Below, in pieces: positions 37,801 through 50,072 of a DNA stretch of 64,000 nucleotides. The notes under the pieces were generated by a model that had not been told where the DNA came from, did no database searches, and saw only the letters and a list, made by a program, of their open reading frames with translations. The number at the start of each line of letters is the position of its first letter. Position 1 is the stretch's first letter. The stretch is from Marthasterias glacialis. Its lineage: Eukaryota > Echinodermata > Asteroidea > Forcipulatida > Asteriidae. Position numbers and translations under genes: made by a program. The stretch spans positions 9,360,320-9,424,319 of the forward strand of contig OU452219.1 in assembly GCA_911728455.2 (NCBI GenBank), in the 5' to 3' direction.

Positions 37801-38750
37801 TGAAAAAAAACATTTAAAAAAAATCAAAAACACATTGTTTAGATCTCAGAAACGTGGGGGCCATTTGCTATCAAAATTCAAATGTTTTGTATCAAGCCAT
37901 GTGAAGAACGTCGAATACCTTCTTCCTACACAACAGTATTTTCCCCATCGCCCTAAAGTCAGAGTTGGTAGTTATCAAAAGCGCACTGATTATTCATGTC
38001 ATACCCGTACCGATCCCCCATGAGAAATATAATATTTATGTCAAAAAAAAAATGTCAAAGTCAAGAAAATTGCACTTAAAGAACCTTAACAAATCGCTGT
38101 TTTCCTCCGATTACAACAATCGAAACAAGCCCGATATGAGCGTGCGCAAAATCCCTGAAAAAACCTAAACCGATTTTCTCTTTTTTTTCTTCTTTTTTTT
38201 CACTGCCATCAATTCGATGAAATTTTCACATCTTGGTTGCAGGTTTGTTATTGAAAATTAGAGGATGGGAAGAACTTTCCTCTTCCGAAAAACAACATCA
38301 CTGCTTCACCCCCTTTAAGATCAGACGTGAGATGAGTAAAGTATTAATTGCACCCTTAGCCTAAAGGGTTAGGTTGGTAATTATTAGTTCTGACTTCGAC
38401 CAGCACATACACCGGGACTCTGTAAATGACGAGGTTGGCATGAACCGCCACGAGGCCAAGAATTTCTCGCATCCCCCACCCCCTCCACGATGTAATTTTC
38501 TTTTTGGTCAAATGAATAAAACATTTAATATTCAACTTGCTTGACTGAGGCATCTTTTACCAACCATTTTGAGCCCTTTATATCGTTATTTGATATAGTT
38601 TGTAAGAGGGATTCTGCTTAATGAGTTAATTTGTAACATCATAAGACTTGAACCATTCATTTGATAGATTTGATTATAAATATGCAAGTCAGTAGTGGTA
38701 CATGACTTGTATTTGATTCAGTCTGCACTTCCCTCCTCCATGGTGTTGCA
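34876..38750. other. KCNK intron, repeat-poor stretch
   Basis: This is one of the longest stretches here without recognised repeats. The part 36,000-37,140 has mixed composition with homeodomain-like TAATTA, TAATCG and CCAATAAA words and could hold regulatory DNA. No exon is recognised. Confidence 0.45.
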
Positions 38751-38754
38751 TTAA

Positions 38755-39142
38755 AGGCATTGCATACGTTTGGTAATGACTCTGAAAATTTTTGGCAATA
38801 AAAACTTATTTTGTAAGAAGTACAGCAGCTTTGGATAGAACAATGCATTTTGAGAAACGTTTCACTTCGAAGTACTGCAGTTATGGAAAAATATATCACT
38901 TTTTATCCTCCAAAAACTTGAATCTGAGAAGCGTTATGGCCGTAACGCTTCTCAGAATGTGTATTCCAATGACGGATACTTCTTCTGCGTGAACGCAACC
39001 GCTCCGGATTTTTGGCGATATCTCAAAAACGCTGCCACCTTTTGAAATGAAATTTACACAGGTTAGTTTTATGGCATATATCTACAATTATATAGCATTA
39101 AGGCAAACGTACGGTTCCAAAAACCAAAGGTATACTTTGCCT
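38755..39142. mobile_element. TTAA-flanked MITE (piggyBac-type target), copy 2
   Basis: This is another 388-bp element with TTAA at 38,751-38,754 and 39,143-39,146 and the same terminal repeats and central palindrome as 6254-6641. By eye I count about 15 mismatches between the two copies and no gaps, so the family moved fairly recently. Confidence 0.9.
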
Positions 39143-39369
39143 TTAAAAACGTATTCCATTTGCAGCAAACCTACGATTTTGTAAACGGTGGGTCCACCTA
39201 TGATTTTCATTTCACCTTGCAAGACCCTTGTGATGCAGAGCAAGGAACTCGGATCAATTCAAACACATTTTAATATGAAACCATCTTGTTCTGGGAGGGT
39301 GCTTTGTTTTCAACAAGTGCACGCTCGCTCGGCTAAACTTAAACCAACTACTTATTTTGAGACAAATTA

Positions 39370-39423
39370 GCCTATGACAAAGACTCGGCTATAGTCGAAA
39401 CGTGAGGCCATTAACAATTATTG
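39370..39423 (+). repeat. Fragment of the foldback element at 5601-5778
   Basis: GACAAAGACTCGGCTATAGT then CGAAACGTGAGGCCATTAAC corresponds to the right arm of 5601-5778 (GAAAGAGTCTGCTAGGGTTG, AAACGCGAGGCCATTAAC). Confidence 0.45.
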
Positions 39424-42400
39424 TTAGCATTTATACCGCATGTCCTTTTGGTCGGTAAGCAGTTTGCAACAGCTAATTCTATTTGTTCGCTCCTTAAAGA
39501 TGCTTTGTTTTTTTTTAATCCAATGAATGTATAAGGTCCCGAGAACCTGTTTTGTCAGGGAGAAATTCGGAACTAACAAAAAAATGCATTACTCTGACTG
39601 CATGCTGCTTCTATACATAATATATTCCCATACGGGGGAGACACACTGTCATTGAACCGTCTTATCATAATGGTGGAAAGCCTGCTGCACGTAACTCAAC
39701 CCCTCCTAAGATGTTTACAGCTCTGTTCTGCAATCCTCCCCGACTTAATTCAAGATCAGGTAAGATCCGGTCCATAGCCAATCTTGAAATCGCTCCAGCG
39801 AGTTATATCTGCTCCCAGACTCGTAATACATTCCAAGGAGCCGTGTACAATGACATTGCCCTAATGATGGGCCAGTCAGCTTGGAGATTCTTTTGGTGAC
39901 ACCCCCCCCCCCAAAAAAAAATGTATTCAGACTCGAGGCAAGGAACTTCTTCCTGGTGTTTTGTGCAGGGATTTGAGAAAGAAAGCCGGGACAAACTATG
40001 GTACAACTGGGTCACTTAGATCATTTGGACACTGACCTCTTTGGCCAAATTGAGATCGTTGAAATCTGAGTTAAAGACGATTTATTTGATCTGCACTCCA
40101 CATCCCTGACACTGGATATGCACCAAACTGACAAAAGAAATAAGCATTCTTTGACAGCGTAAAAACCGAGCCAAAAAGGGCCCTGTTTAGACTCCGGGCC
40201 TAACCATTCTGAAAGGATGTGATGCCTCCGCTGCAGTCAGTAACAGAGTCAATTTTTTAGTGAAGCGTCAGAAACAGACACAAAAGAAATAGGCCTATCC
40301 ACCCAATGATTATCATGGGAGTGGGGCTTGGGCTTGTATAGTTTTTGTCCCAGGTATCAACTTGACTTCATGAGTTACCTTGATCAAACACAACTAATGT
40401 TAACAGGCACACTGTGTGACATTTAGAGTCTTGTTACACAGAAACCATGTGCCCGATAATATCGCGGATCGCCCCCCCCCCCCCCCCTGCCACTGCAAAG
40501 CAAGGGCTGCGCGCAGATGTCCGTAAACACTGTCTCGTTCCGCGATCTTCAATTACAGGAAATTCAAGATCAGATGGAGTTTTAATTCGATGTGAGATTT
40601 ATCCCCTTAAAAAAAGTCAACGAAAAGAAGCAGACGAATATAAACCGTTTGAAAAACACCCTGCAGTTATCCTGACAAAGGATAGCTCTTTTTCTAGTAC
40701 TTATGTTATTGTTGACAGTGACTATATATACGCTCAACTATGGAAGTGGTAATATTGTTCATGTCGTCATTGACGTTTATCTAACTGTACTCCCAACCGC
40801 TCTGTCCTCACAACGAGAAAGGCCCTAAAACCGACAGTTGCAGAAACCAATGACATTTTGTTAATATACTTTACAGTGCGCTCACTTCTCACCGTCGGGT
40901 AGGATCGAGGGGGCAGTGCAATCTTCAGCAGTTTCCTTCATTTCATATCCTCACACGAAGTTTATCCTATTAATATTCATGTCATTATAATACTCCAAAA
41001 GAATGATGCTTAAATCTAGTATAGATTCTGAAAAGAGCCTTTAATTTAACCAGATGAGCAAAATAATAAGTTGATTAATAGGTGGGTCGATTCAATGTTA
41101 GTCTAAGCTTCTTTTGGGGGTGTATTTTACTTTACAAAACCATTTTTTAAGTTGTTGTTCTTGTAATAATGTATAGTTGTAGTTGAGGTTGCTGTTTACG
41201 AATTATGGTCGTTGCTGCTTGTTGTTATCAGCTTTTTTTCTTTCTTTTTTTTTCTTTTCTTTTTTATTTTTGGTGTGTGTTTGTTATTGTTTTTATCATT
41301 ATAATTTAACAATTTTCTCGCTGCATCATACTCTACGGACGTTGCAACTCCCCTTTAACTACGCATGACGCCCAGTTAATCCCCTCACCTGAAATACATA
41401 CATGACATTTTCTTGGGGTGTAGGTATTAGTCACTCAAACCGATTTTAATCGCCCAAGTGGCGCGCAAAACAATAAGTTTGTATACCTTAAGGCCGCTTC
41501 ATTTCCCGGATGCTATAACACGATAGCAATAATTGAGAAGGTTTGTCCGTGTATCGTTGCGGGGGTTTATATTATCAGATCAATGCTCAAGTTCAGTCTG
41601 ATGGATTGCCTAAGGCTCATCTCTGCACATCATTCAAGACATGACAAGGTCGACCCTTGGTTGAACGCACTAAAAGGGTGCAACAGCTTCTCTGTAGTCA
41701 CGAAAGATAACACCTCACACTGGGAGTTAGAAACGTTGGTATTTTCGAAATCTGGCAACGGCTTAGGCTAGCGCTTCATTGGTCATTGTAAGCCCCGTTA
41801 TAGGATAACGTACAACTTCAAAATGGAGCTGAAGTCGGACGATGATTTTGTTTCCCAAATTTCTGGGGGGGGGGGGGGTAATGTTGCAGTAGTTTTGGGG
41901 AAGTGGATGGCAACGATCGCGCTTGAAGACCAATGGGATACGTAGGCAACTTTCTGCTGAATACACGATGCATGTAGTTTTCCGTTGCGTGTGAGATGGG
42001 TGTTATGGATTTGGGTGACATATTAACTCTGTCATTAATTGCTAGTGTCTATCTCTTTCTGGGGGGCTTGTTTCTCCAAGTCTGTATATAAAGGTAGAAT
42101 ACAGGATGGGCATTCATTCCTAATCTGTTTTCATTGGTATCGGTCTGAAAGTGTATACTGATTATGAAGTTTATACCAGTTCCAATCTTCCACCATAGAG
42201 ATAGTTCTGTCTACACTGTCATTCTAAACAAAAAAATCGAATTTAAAGACCCCATTTTTATTTCGATCGTAGCAATCAAAATTAAGGACAATGTGTTTAC
42301 ATGCTGAAAAGTGTACACGGTTTTTCACTATTTCCTCCTGACTCGGACGACGGATTGAGCCAAAATTTTCACAGGTTTATTTTTTCTCATGTATGAATCA

Positions 42401-43178
42401 CACAAAGTAAGAAGAATACTGCACTATCAGCTTTATCAATCCTACATTTCACCTTTAATATGCTTCACAATAAACCGTGAAGAACGCACAACGGTCCAAC
42501 GGAAGGACATCATAAGTCGCGACCCACAATACTGGAATAGCTTACTTGTTTGGAGCGCACTTCGAATAGGTTCAATACCAAAATTGATCAGTATCGATTC
42601 CAGTCAACGCATAACCGTGAGTCTCCCTCGGACTGTGCTATGCTCTGACATATTAAAACCAATGTAGGGTCGATACTGGTTCGATACCGGTAAAAGTATC
42701 CAATCCAATCCGGGTCGAATACTTGAACATTTGGTTGCATCAGGAGAATAGGTTTTTTTTTTTATTCATTGGATGGGCCATCTGTCCCATGGCTCGATAC
42801 GAGGGAACAAGAGGCACTCAGCCTACCGTCTGTAGGTAACAGACGACCGGGGATGGATCGAAGATGAACCCGGCGGGTAGACGGGTGCACTCCATCTCGA
42901 TCTGTATACACGGTGACAATGACAAAATGTGGATAAAGAGATGACGTATATACAGAGCATAATCTAAAGCTATGTCAGCGACATCATACTTGGGCATCAT
43001 TGATTGCCGGTAATCCCATGCCTGATTGCACCCTATCAAATCCAACTTCTGTTTGACAAAGGCGTCCTCAGAAAAGAATTGCCTTAGCCGTGAGCTTACG
43101 TTATCATTATTGCCTATGACACGATTCTGAATCCGAACAAAACAAATAACAATACTGACCCGTATTCTGGGTCGGTGT
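39424..43178. other. KCNK intron, plain stretch
   Basis: It holds C- and G-runs (about 39,901-39,912, 40,472-40,487, 41,865-41,878) and no recognised gene. A short phrase near 42,346-42,376, GACGGATTGAGCCAAAATTT then TCACAGGTTTAT, looks like an interior scrap of another MITE. Confidence 0.5.
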
Positions 43179-43228
43179 ACCCATATCTGGGTCAACTTGA
43201 CCCCGGTCAACATGACCCGGATATGGGT
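43179..43228. repeat. Short inverted repeat with 24-bp arms
   Basis: ACCCATATCTGGGTCAACTT then GACC pairs with GGTCAACATGACCCGGATAT then GGGT across a 2-bp centre. Nested ACCC/GGGT repeats also occur just to the left. It is probably the core of a small MITE. Confidence 0.7.
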
Positions 43229-46200
43229 TTTTTTGTTTGTTATCCCACTGAGAATTGAAAACATTTGCCTACCATTATATACATGACACGGTGTTCTCGC
43301 ATACAGCCTTGTAACTGTTGGTTGTCTTGTTACCGAGACTACAGCCTATATAGACTTGGTAATATTCAACCTATAACGGTACCAGACACTCGAGCTCCGA
43401 TCGATCGCTAGAGCCGCCGATCTCGCTTGAGTTTTAATGCATGCATTCAACTTGAGGCATCATCAGTTTATTGCAGTTTCAACGATCTTCGATTTTCTCA
43501 TTCAGATTTTGGAATAATTCCCCAGTTCCTTCAATGGTAAATGCATTGTGCCCCCAGAGCACATTATTACATAAATTTGTAAGAGAAGGTCATCATCTGT
43601 GATAACTACTACGACACTTTGGACCTTGTGAGAGAGAAGCTGAACATTTTAGCGCCCACTTAAGAGGAAACACTGTATTCCCAAGGTCCTTTATACAAAT
43701 TGGTTTCGATGAAGATTGACAGGAAATTAATTTAAATTTAGAAACTGAAAAGTGCCTTTGAAAGTTTTGTTCTCGTCTTATTGAAAAGTGTGTAATAATC
43801 TCCACTAACTTTGGTGTTTGTATCTATTTTTATGATCGTCAGTGCAAATCGGTATAGAATTGACAGTTGTCATGCCAATATTTGTTACTCGAGAGTAAAG
43901 GATCCATTGTTGTTGTTTTTTGTTTAATCTGATAGAATTATTTGACGAATTGATACAATAAAAAAACAATGGTCATCATCCATTGCAACATTACTGTTGA
44001 AGAAAATATTCGTTGCTCAAAACCCAATCGCACAAGACTAATCTTGAAAAAAAAACTTTAAAAAAAAAAATTAAAAAACACTTACACACACCGTGAATAA
44101 AAAAAGGTAATCATGTTAGTGCTATCATTTAATGACAAATCCAACACAAGGGCCCATTTAACCATGACGACACATTTTAGCATTTTGCAGTGAGTGGTTT
44201 GTAGTTTACTCTCTTTGAATCAATACAGGGTATATCATTTAGGGTAAAGCATGTTGACAGGGAAATATCCTGTTTGTTGACAAAATTGATATTACTTATA
44301 ATCTCCAACTTAAACTGATGTAAGTCGGCACGCTGAATCAAGATATCGCAAACCATCGCTATAATGTGAACAAGTCTGATATCCAGGACCCAGTCTCATA
44401 AGCGCAAATTTCACTTATCAAATTCATATGCTAGGCAAAAATTAATAAACGGGATACCAGTCGCGTGCATCGTATATAAGTTACATGGAAATTGGGCTGG
44501 TAACCTGTTTTTTTTTTCTTAGCAAGATGTGCTCACAATTTTTATCAATTTTATAATCGTTTGATATAATTATCATGAAATTCCAGCCTTTGCTATGAAT
44601 CAATAACAACAAAATAACCAAGCAGTTAAAATAAGAACGAAAGTCCCACGTAGCGAGTTCTCACATTTTCGCGGAGCTCAATGGTTCAAGATGAACATTG
44701 AGGCCCTATTTGTATACACCGAGCTGTAATTCCGATCCACTGCCCAGATTCGATACGCTCGAATACTTCTGATGGCAAGATTTCATTTGCAAATGTTTCC
44801 AAAACTAAATGCCCTTTGCTTTTCAGACTGACATTAATTTGAATACCCGGTCGGTGGGGGTTTGCGATGGCACGTAGTATTCGATTAATTGTTATATTGC
44901 TACTATTCGAAGTGTTACTAATGGTATCGACCCGTGTGTAAGTGGACACACTAAGTGGATAGATCGACTGAATTTACGCTTGTATTAATTCGAGTAGCGT
45001 TGGTCATAGACATGACAAAATGCTGATATATTGGAGTTGTGATGAAATATGACGCATTAAGCTTATTTGGCAACTAACTTAATATCGGAAATTCATCTGT
45101 AAATTGGAAAAGTGCAGATCATCATGACTCCTCGGGTCTGCCAAAACAGTACTTTTTTCTGAAGATGGCAAAAGCATACCAATCGAAACGTCGAGACGTC
45201 ACACCACCTGTTAGTTTCACAACTCACATGGTATTCTATATTTATGGTTTAATTTTGCACACGAACAACTTTTAAAAAAATCCTGCTCCAATTCGGATTT
45301 CATTTATGGTCACTTTTTATTGCAATTTTCATGTGAACACGATAATTATTCATGTCCGTCCCCTCATTTGATTTATTTAAATTTGATTTGAATTGATTCG
45401 ATATAAACCATCATATCTAATTAAATCTAATCTGATCTGAATTTATCTAATTCACCCTGATTTTATACGATTTGGTTTGATTTCATTTGATTTTATTTGA
45501 TTTGATATTTGTTTTGTTGAAAAACCCTGTTTAAATCAACTGGTTGATTGGGTAGTACACCATCTACAATTCGGAAATGAAAAAAATAATAATAAATAAC
45601 ACCAGGTTGAACAGTAAATCGTTAGACAAAATTCTCAAGATCATTTTGTCCTCATTACACGAGTGGGACCGATATATACAAACTACAATAAAGCAAGGGG
45701 TCTACCCAAGCAGAGTCATTAATCATGGTGGGGGAATAATGACATATCACCGGCGGGGGATCCATCGCAATACCCGGCACTCGTTCCAGCATCAATTTGC
45801 TTCCGTCCATAACATGATGTGCCTGGCATTAGCCATCATCAATAAATTGAGGCATCCATCATTGTGTGTTATTCACCAGGCCACTAAATTCCCCTTCCAA
45901 AATCAACGACAAGGTTGTGTACATAGGTAAACATCGAATGCATGGGTCATTTTCAGTTTTTTTAACAAAACTTTACCATATAATTTTGTTTTAAGACTGT
46001 GTGGTCATTTTAATTCATTATTTACCGCAGATAATCCAAAAGTACAATCATCTGTTCATGTTCACTGAGCCACAACGTGTCTTGGCAACTAATCTGAGTT
46101 ATAAATAGGCTATTGATCTATATTGAGTTGTGAATTTCCCTAAACACCCAGCAGTGTTACAATTATTTTAGTAAAATAAGACATTTTCTTTGAGATCACG

Positions 46201-46907
46201 TATTACCGATGGCTCGTCTACCAGGCGTCGCCATGGTTAAATAACAAACCTAAACAAACCTTGGATTTTTAATTTATTCACTCATCGAAAAATACGCGCC
46301 GACAAATCAATTTGATGACGCCATCGTCATGTTGAGTAATTTTCATGGATTATTCCTTCTTCTGTTTTTTTTTTCAGTGACTTAACCGTGTGACATTTTC
46401 ACGAGCCCGAGCCGTGTATTGCCTTACCACCACCAAGGGCCCGAAGACGTCACCGAAGGTTAAGTTGTATAGGCATTTTAGTATAAAAATAGATTTAAAA
46501 AAAATCCAATCTTACATGAATCATCGACAGACGCAAACCGCAAAGTGGGGAATAAATTTGGCTGAGATCAGGCACCCTGTGCTGAACAGTTTGTGCTGAA
46601 ACTGCCCGGGAAGGGTTACCAGTATTGACTCATAGTTGGCCCTGGGCGTACAAGGGTTATATCTGCAGCGTGAATCAGCGGGAGAAAACGAACACTTACG
46701 CCTCCTCGGACTGGGGTATACACATATTAAAAGCTGGGCTATGGACATGACTAAGCGCTCTTACTATTTATGCACCCTCTAAAAAGATGAATAACATAAA
46801 TAAGAAAACAATTCCATAAATCAACAATTAACTATAAATAAAAGTTTGTTTGTAAAGCGACACATGCTAAAAGTATTGTGGCTTTAAAAGGGCCATCGCA
46901 CTTATAT
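43229..46907. other. KCNK intron, plain stretch with degenerate elements
   Basis: It contains the degenerate element at 44,388-44,560 and a phrase at 45,159-45,198 (CTGAAGATGGCAAAAGC then ATCGAAACGTCGAG). That phrase resembles a sequence often found in retroelements such as Penelope-like ones. No exon is recognised. Confidence 0.45.
44388..44560 (+). repeat. Degenerate GGRCCC-ended element
   Basis: It starts GGACCCAGTCTCATAAGCGC and contains GGGCTGGTAACCTG and TTAGCAAGATGTGCTCAC. These are relatives of the phrases in the element around 240-418 (on the other strand) and at 50,410-50,530. Confidence 0.4.
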
Positions 46908-47090
46908 ATTGACGTCAATATTGCCGTCAAAATTCACGATTTGTACCCTAAGTCACAAATATTGACACCAACATTGCCGTCAAAATTCACGACTTTTACC
47001 CAAAGTCGCAAATATTGACGGCAATATGGCCGTCAATAATCACGACTTAGGGGCCCCAAGTCGCAAATATTGACGTCAATATTTGTGACT
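46908..47090. repeat. 53-bp palindrome-rich minisatellite with CRE motifs
   Basis: Units start at 46,908, 46,961, 47,014 and 47,069 (53, 53 and 55 bp, then a partial). Each begins ATTGACRYCAAYATTGCCGTC or similar, and continues with CACGACTTTTACCC-like and AGTCGCAAAT-like parts. ATTGACGTCAAT, in the first and last units, is a perfect palindrome containing the CREB/ATF site TGACGTCA. GACGGCAATATGGCCGTC in unit 3 is another near-palindrome. Confidence 0.88.
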
Positions 47091-47661
47091 AAATTCAAGA
47101 CTGTTGTGAACCACTCATGCGTTTTTTTTCATTCCACGAACTTGGGTGTCCATAAACCCTGTGCACAATCTGGTACCTAGACACCCCACGATGGCACACA
47201 GGTGAGGGGGTTGGAAGTGTAGTAGCGGGTAAAACGCATTGAATCACAATGCGGCGTTTGTACGCCATACTACACTGCGAGACTCATGCCTACCTAAGTT
47301 GCAAAAATATATACAAGTGCAAAGGTTGCTATACATAATTGTTGAAATAAAAGAAAACTAAAGCTCGTGAAGCTTTAAAGCTTCTTGAAATTGTAATCCT
47401 TTAGGGTTAATGTATATAAACATGTAAAAGAAACTGTAAACCGAGAAAGATGGTTTTGTACACAAGGTGCTAGTTCGTGGCGTCGGTGACTGTATGTGCG
47501 ATGTCCCTTTAAAGCCACCATATAAAAGCCCAAAGCGCCTTTAGATTTGATACAGACTTGGGGGCTGTAGTATCTTCAATCCATATATAAATTGACTTGA
47601 ATTTATCTGGAGTCTTTGGCCTTTGCTGTAACATTAGCAGCGTTGACAATGATTATGTAAA

Positions 47662-47711
<50 letters not shown>

Positions 47712-49029
47712 TCGACAACAACAACTACTACAACAACAGCAGCAATAACAGCAATAACAAAGTTGAATACTAAACTTGTTTAATCTTGTTAATGTTCGAA
47801 ATGATAATGATATTGTTTTGATGTTTTAAATGATAAATGAACAACATGAAGTATAGATTTCAAACGCTAATGCAGTTTATAAAGTATTCATTCTACGTCC
47901 GGGGAGACATAACACTGGTTATTGGAGTGGCTTTTTGGAAGTGTAAAGAAGCATTGACATTAAAAACACAAATGAGAGTGAAGTTTCATTGCTCTAACCC
48001 TGAGTCTAAGAGGGCTACGACATACCCCGAAAAGGATCAGGGGACGAGGAAAGGTGGCATAATGTGTAAATGAGCAAAATGCAATCGACGGTTTTCATGA
48101 GCTATTGTTTATTTCTGATATTTGACATTTATGTCGCCGTGATGGCTCAAAAAGATATGTTTATGGCTAATGTATAAATTACTCAAAGTGGCAAAAGAAT
48201 CCATTGAATCTTTTCCTTACTTTGCTTCAAAGAGTACAACCCCTTTAATCAACCTTGTACCCGACTACTTGAAATTCTCATGGGTAAGTGTAATTACAAA
48301 TTAATGGATACGAGGCTGACGCCAGACGAGTCTTGCATACAGAAGTAATTATCTTTTTCTTTGTCGGGACTAGTATTTTCCCTATCGCTGTTCATAGCAG
48401 GTTGGTGTCATAAAGCTTGAATAAAACAAGAGACGGCTGGAAATTAAGGCTACATGGTCACGATCTGATTGCTCCATTCTCCAAGAATCGTTTTCTCTTT
48501 TTTTTATGGTTTTGAGGGAGGACTACGTTTTGTTCCTGCGTTGCAATTCCCCTTAGCGTGCAGTAACCCACAGGGACCTATATTGACGAGAAGCAAAGTG
48601 AAACTTTGAAATGACAATTATGCAGGTTTTCTGTCTTGGAATCATATCAACATTAGTGAGATCCTAGCGCAGTATTAATTTATACAACACACGAAATAAA
48701 TCGCTAATGATGTCACATGCATGTATGTATAGTTTGTGCAAACAATTATAATAGTCAAGACATTTCTATAACGGCTCTTTTCATTTGAATCAAAACACTT
48801 TACAGAAACTATACTCCATTTTACATAAAGGTGAGGGTGTTGTAAAGGAAGAAATATTGAACGACGTTCATGGCCTTTTAATGGTTAAGTGACAACAACT
48901 GGCGCAGCGCAAATAACACATCTTTCGATGGGGCTTGGAAATGTCTGGTCCCTTTGGAGAGTTTTGCCCTCTGTAACATTTTGTCATAAAGAGAACCAGA
49001 CTGTCATAATGAGTCTCAGGCCGAATTAG
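47091..49029. other. KCNK intron, plain stretch with CAA microsatellite
   Basis: Apart from the (CAA)n run at 47,663-47,760, no repeat or gene is recognised. Confidence 0.5.
47663..47760. repeat. (CAA)n microsatellite
   Basis: About 50 bases of pure AAC/CAA, followed by CAACAACTACTACAACAACA and AGCAATAACAGC variants. Confidence 0.93.
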
Positions 49030-49320
49030 TAAATGCGGCTGCGGCTGTGGCTTGTTCATCACGCGCGCAGTGTGTTGAAGCATAGGATGCCCATAGGTAC
49101 AGCCACAGCCTTAGCCACAAAATCGCTAGATTGGAGCGTGGAAATAATCCGAAGGGCACCATTTTGATCAGGTCCGGTTTGCGTATATGAAATATTGATC
49201 TTTTATAACTAGCGACTACGGCTACGGCTGTGGCTGGATAGCCGCGTCATCACGCGTTGTAGTATCCTGCTGGTAAGTCACTACGTCACACGCGTGCGCA
49301 TTGCTAGTACGCACATACGC
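49030..49320. repeat. GGCTGCGGCTGTGGCT-type foldback repeat
   Basis: GCGGCTGCGGCTGTGGCTTG at 49,035 is inverted relative to ACAGCCACAGCCTTAGCC at 49,099. A further GGCTACGGCTGTGGCTGG occurs at 49,217, followed by GCCGCGTCATCACGCG. They share CATCACGCG(C) beside the CGGCT repeats. Confidence 0.5.
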
Positions 49321-49867
49321 TTCGCTTACTTCCGGTTCCAAAACTGGCATTCGCTTGTGTGTAATTTAACCTAAAAACCTTGCTTTTTTACGGTAAGACA
49401 AATTTCTTAAAACAGAGGAAAGCATTAGTAAGAAGATTTTGTGTCTGCATAAATAAAAAATAAAATAATGTGTTAACAGACATGTGACTGTTTTTCGTTT
49501 TCGTCCTTTGTTTTGGACGCATGGACTTTTATGGTGGACACCTTGATGAAAGTCTTACACCCACCGAAAATAGTTGACAAATCTGCATTCGTTATGAAAG
49601 CACCGTGAACTTGTGCAGACGACATTCAAACCCAAGGGCAACCTACAAGGGTATTGTACGTGCATTGATGACATAATAACATGCATAAATAAAAAATTAT
49701 ATGCAGGATGAGGCAGTTTTGATGCATACGGTTTTAACGTTGTAAGAGTATCAGCCGCACATGAGATTGTCAAGTGCGATCTTTAAAGACAAACTTTCTC
49801 CTTGCAGGGCAGGAGAAACAAACATTACATGTTTCAAAAAATTGAAGCTATTTTTTTCATTGAGCTA

Positions 49868-50072
49868 TCTCACCTGACGTCATCACCACAATAATTCTTA
49901 GTTGCGCCATTTTGGGAGTCAGCTTCTCGAGTTATTTAAAGGCGGCGCATGAGTGTTGGTGACACGCCTACCATATATCGTTACATGCAAATTGACTCCT
50001 AAAGTGGCAGACCATGGCCAGACAGTAGCCAAGTGTGACGTCAGTACAAGGGGTCAATATGGCGGGGTTTGA
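49868..50072. repeat. CRE/YY1-motif repeat family, copy 4
   Basis: Left: CACCTGACGTCATCACCACA then GCGCCATTTTGGGAGTCAG. Right: AATTGACTCCTAAAGTGGCA then GTGTGACGTCAG. The ends are inverted copies of each other, making a roughly 200-bp palindromic element with a CRE-like TGACGTCA near one end and TGACGTCAG near the other. Confidence 0.65.

Noticed and set aside
42818-43264. 148-codon open frame on -
   Set aside because: No recognised family. It runs through a short inverted repeat (43,179-43,228) and has no splice or context support.
45577-45930. 117-codon open frame on +
   Set aside because: Lys/Asn-rich start in AT-rich DNA, no family resemblance, no splice context.
46908-47090. CRISPR-like array (regular repeats)
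   Set aside because: The units are continuous tandem copies without unique spacers, and the DNA is eukaryotic.
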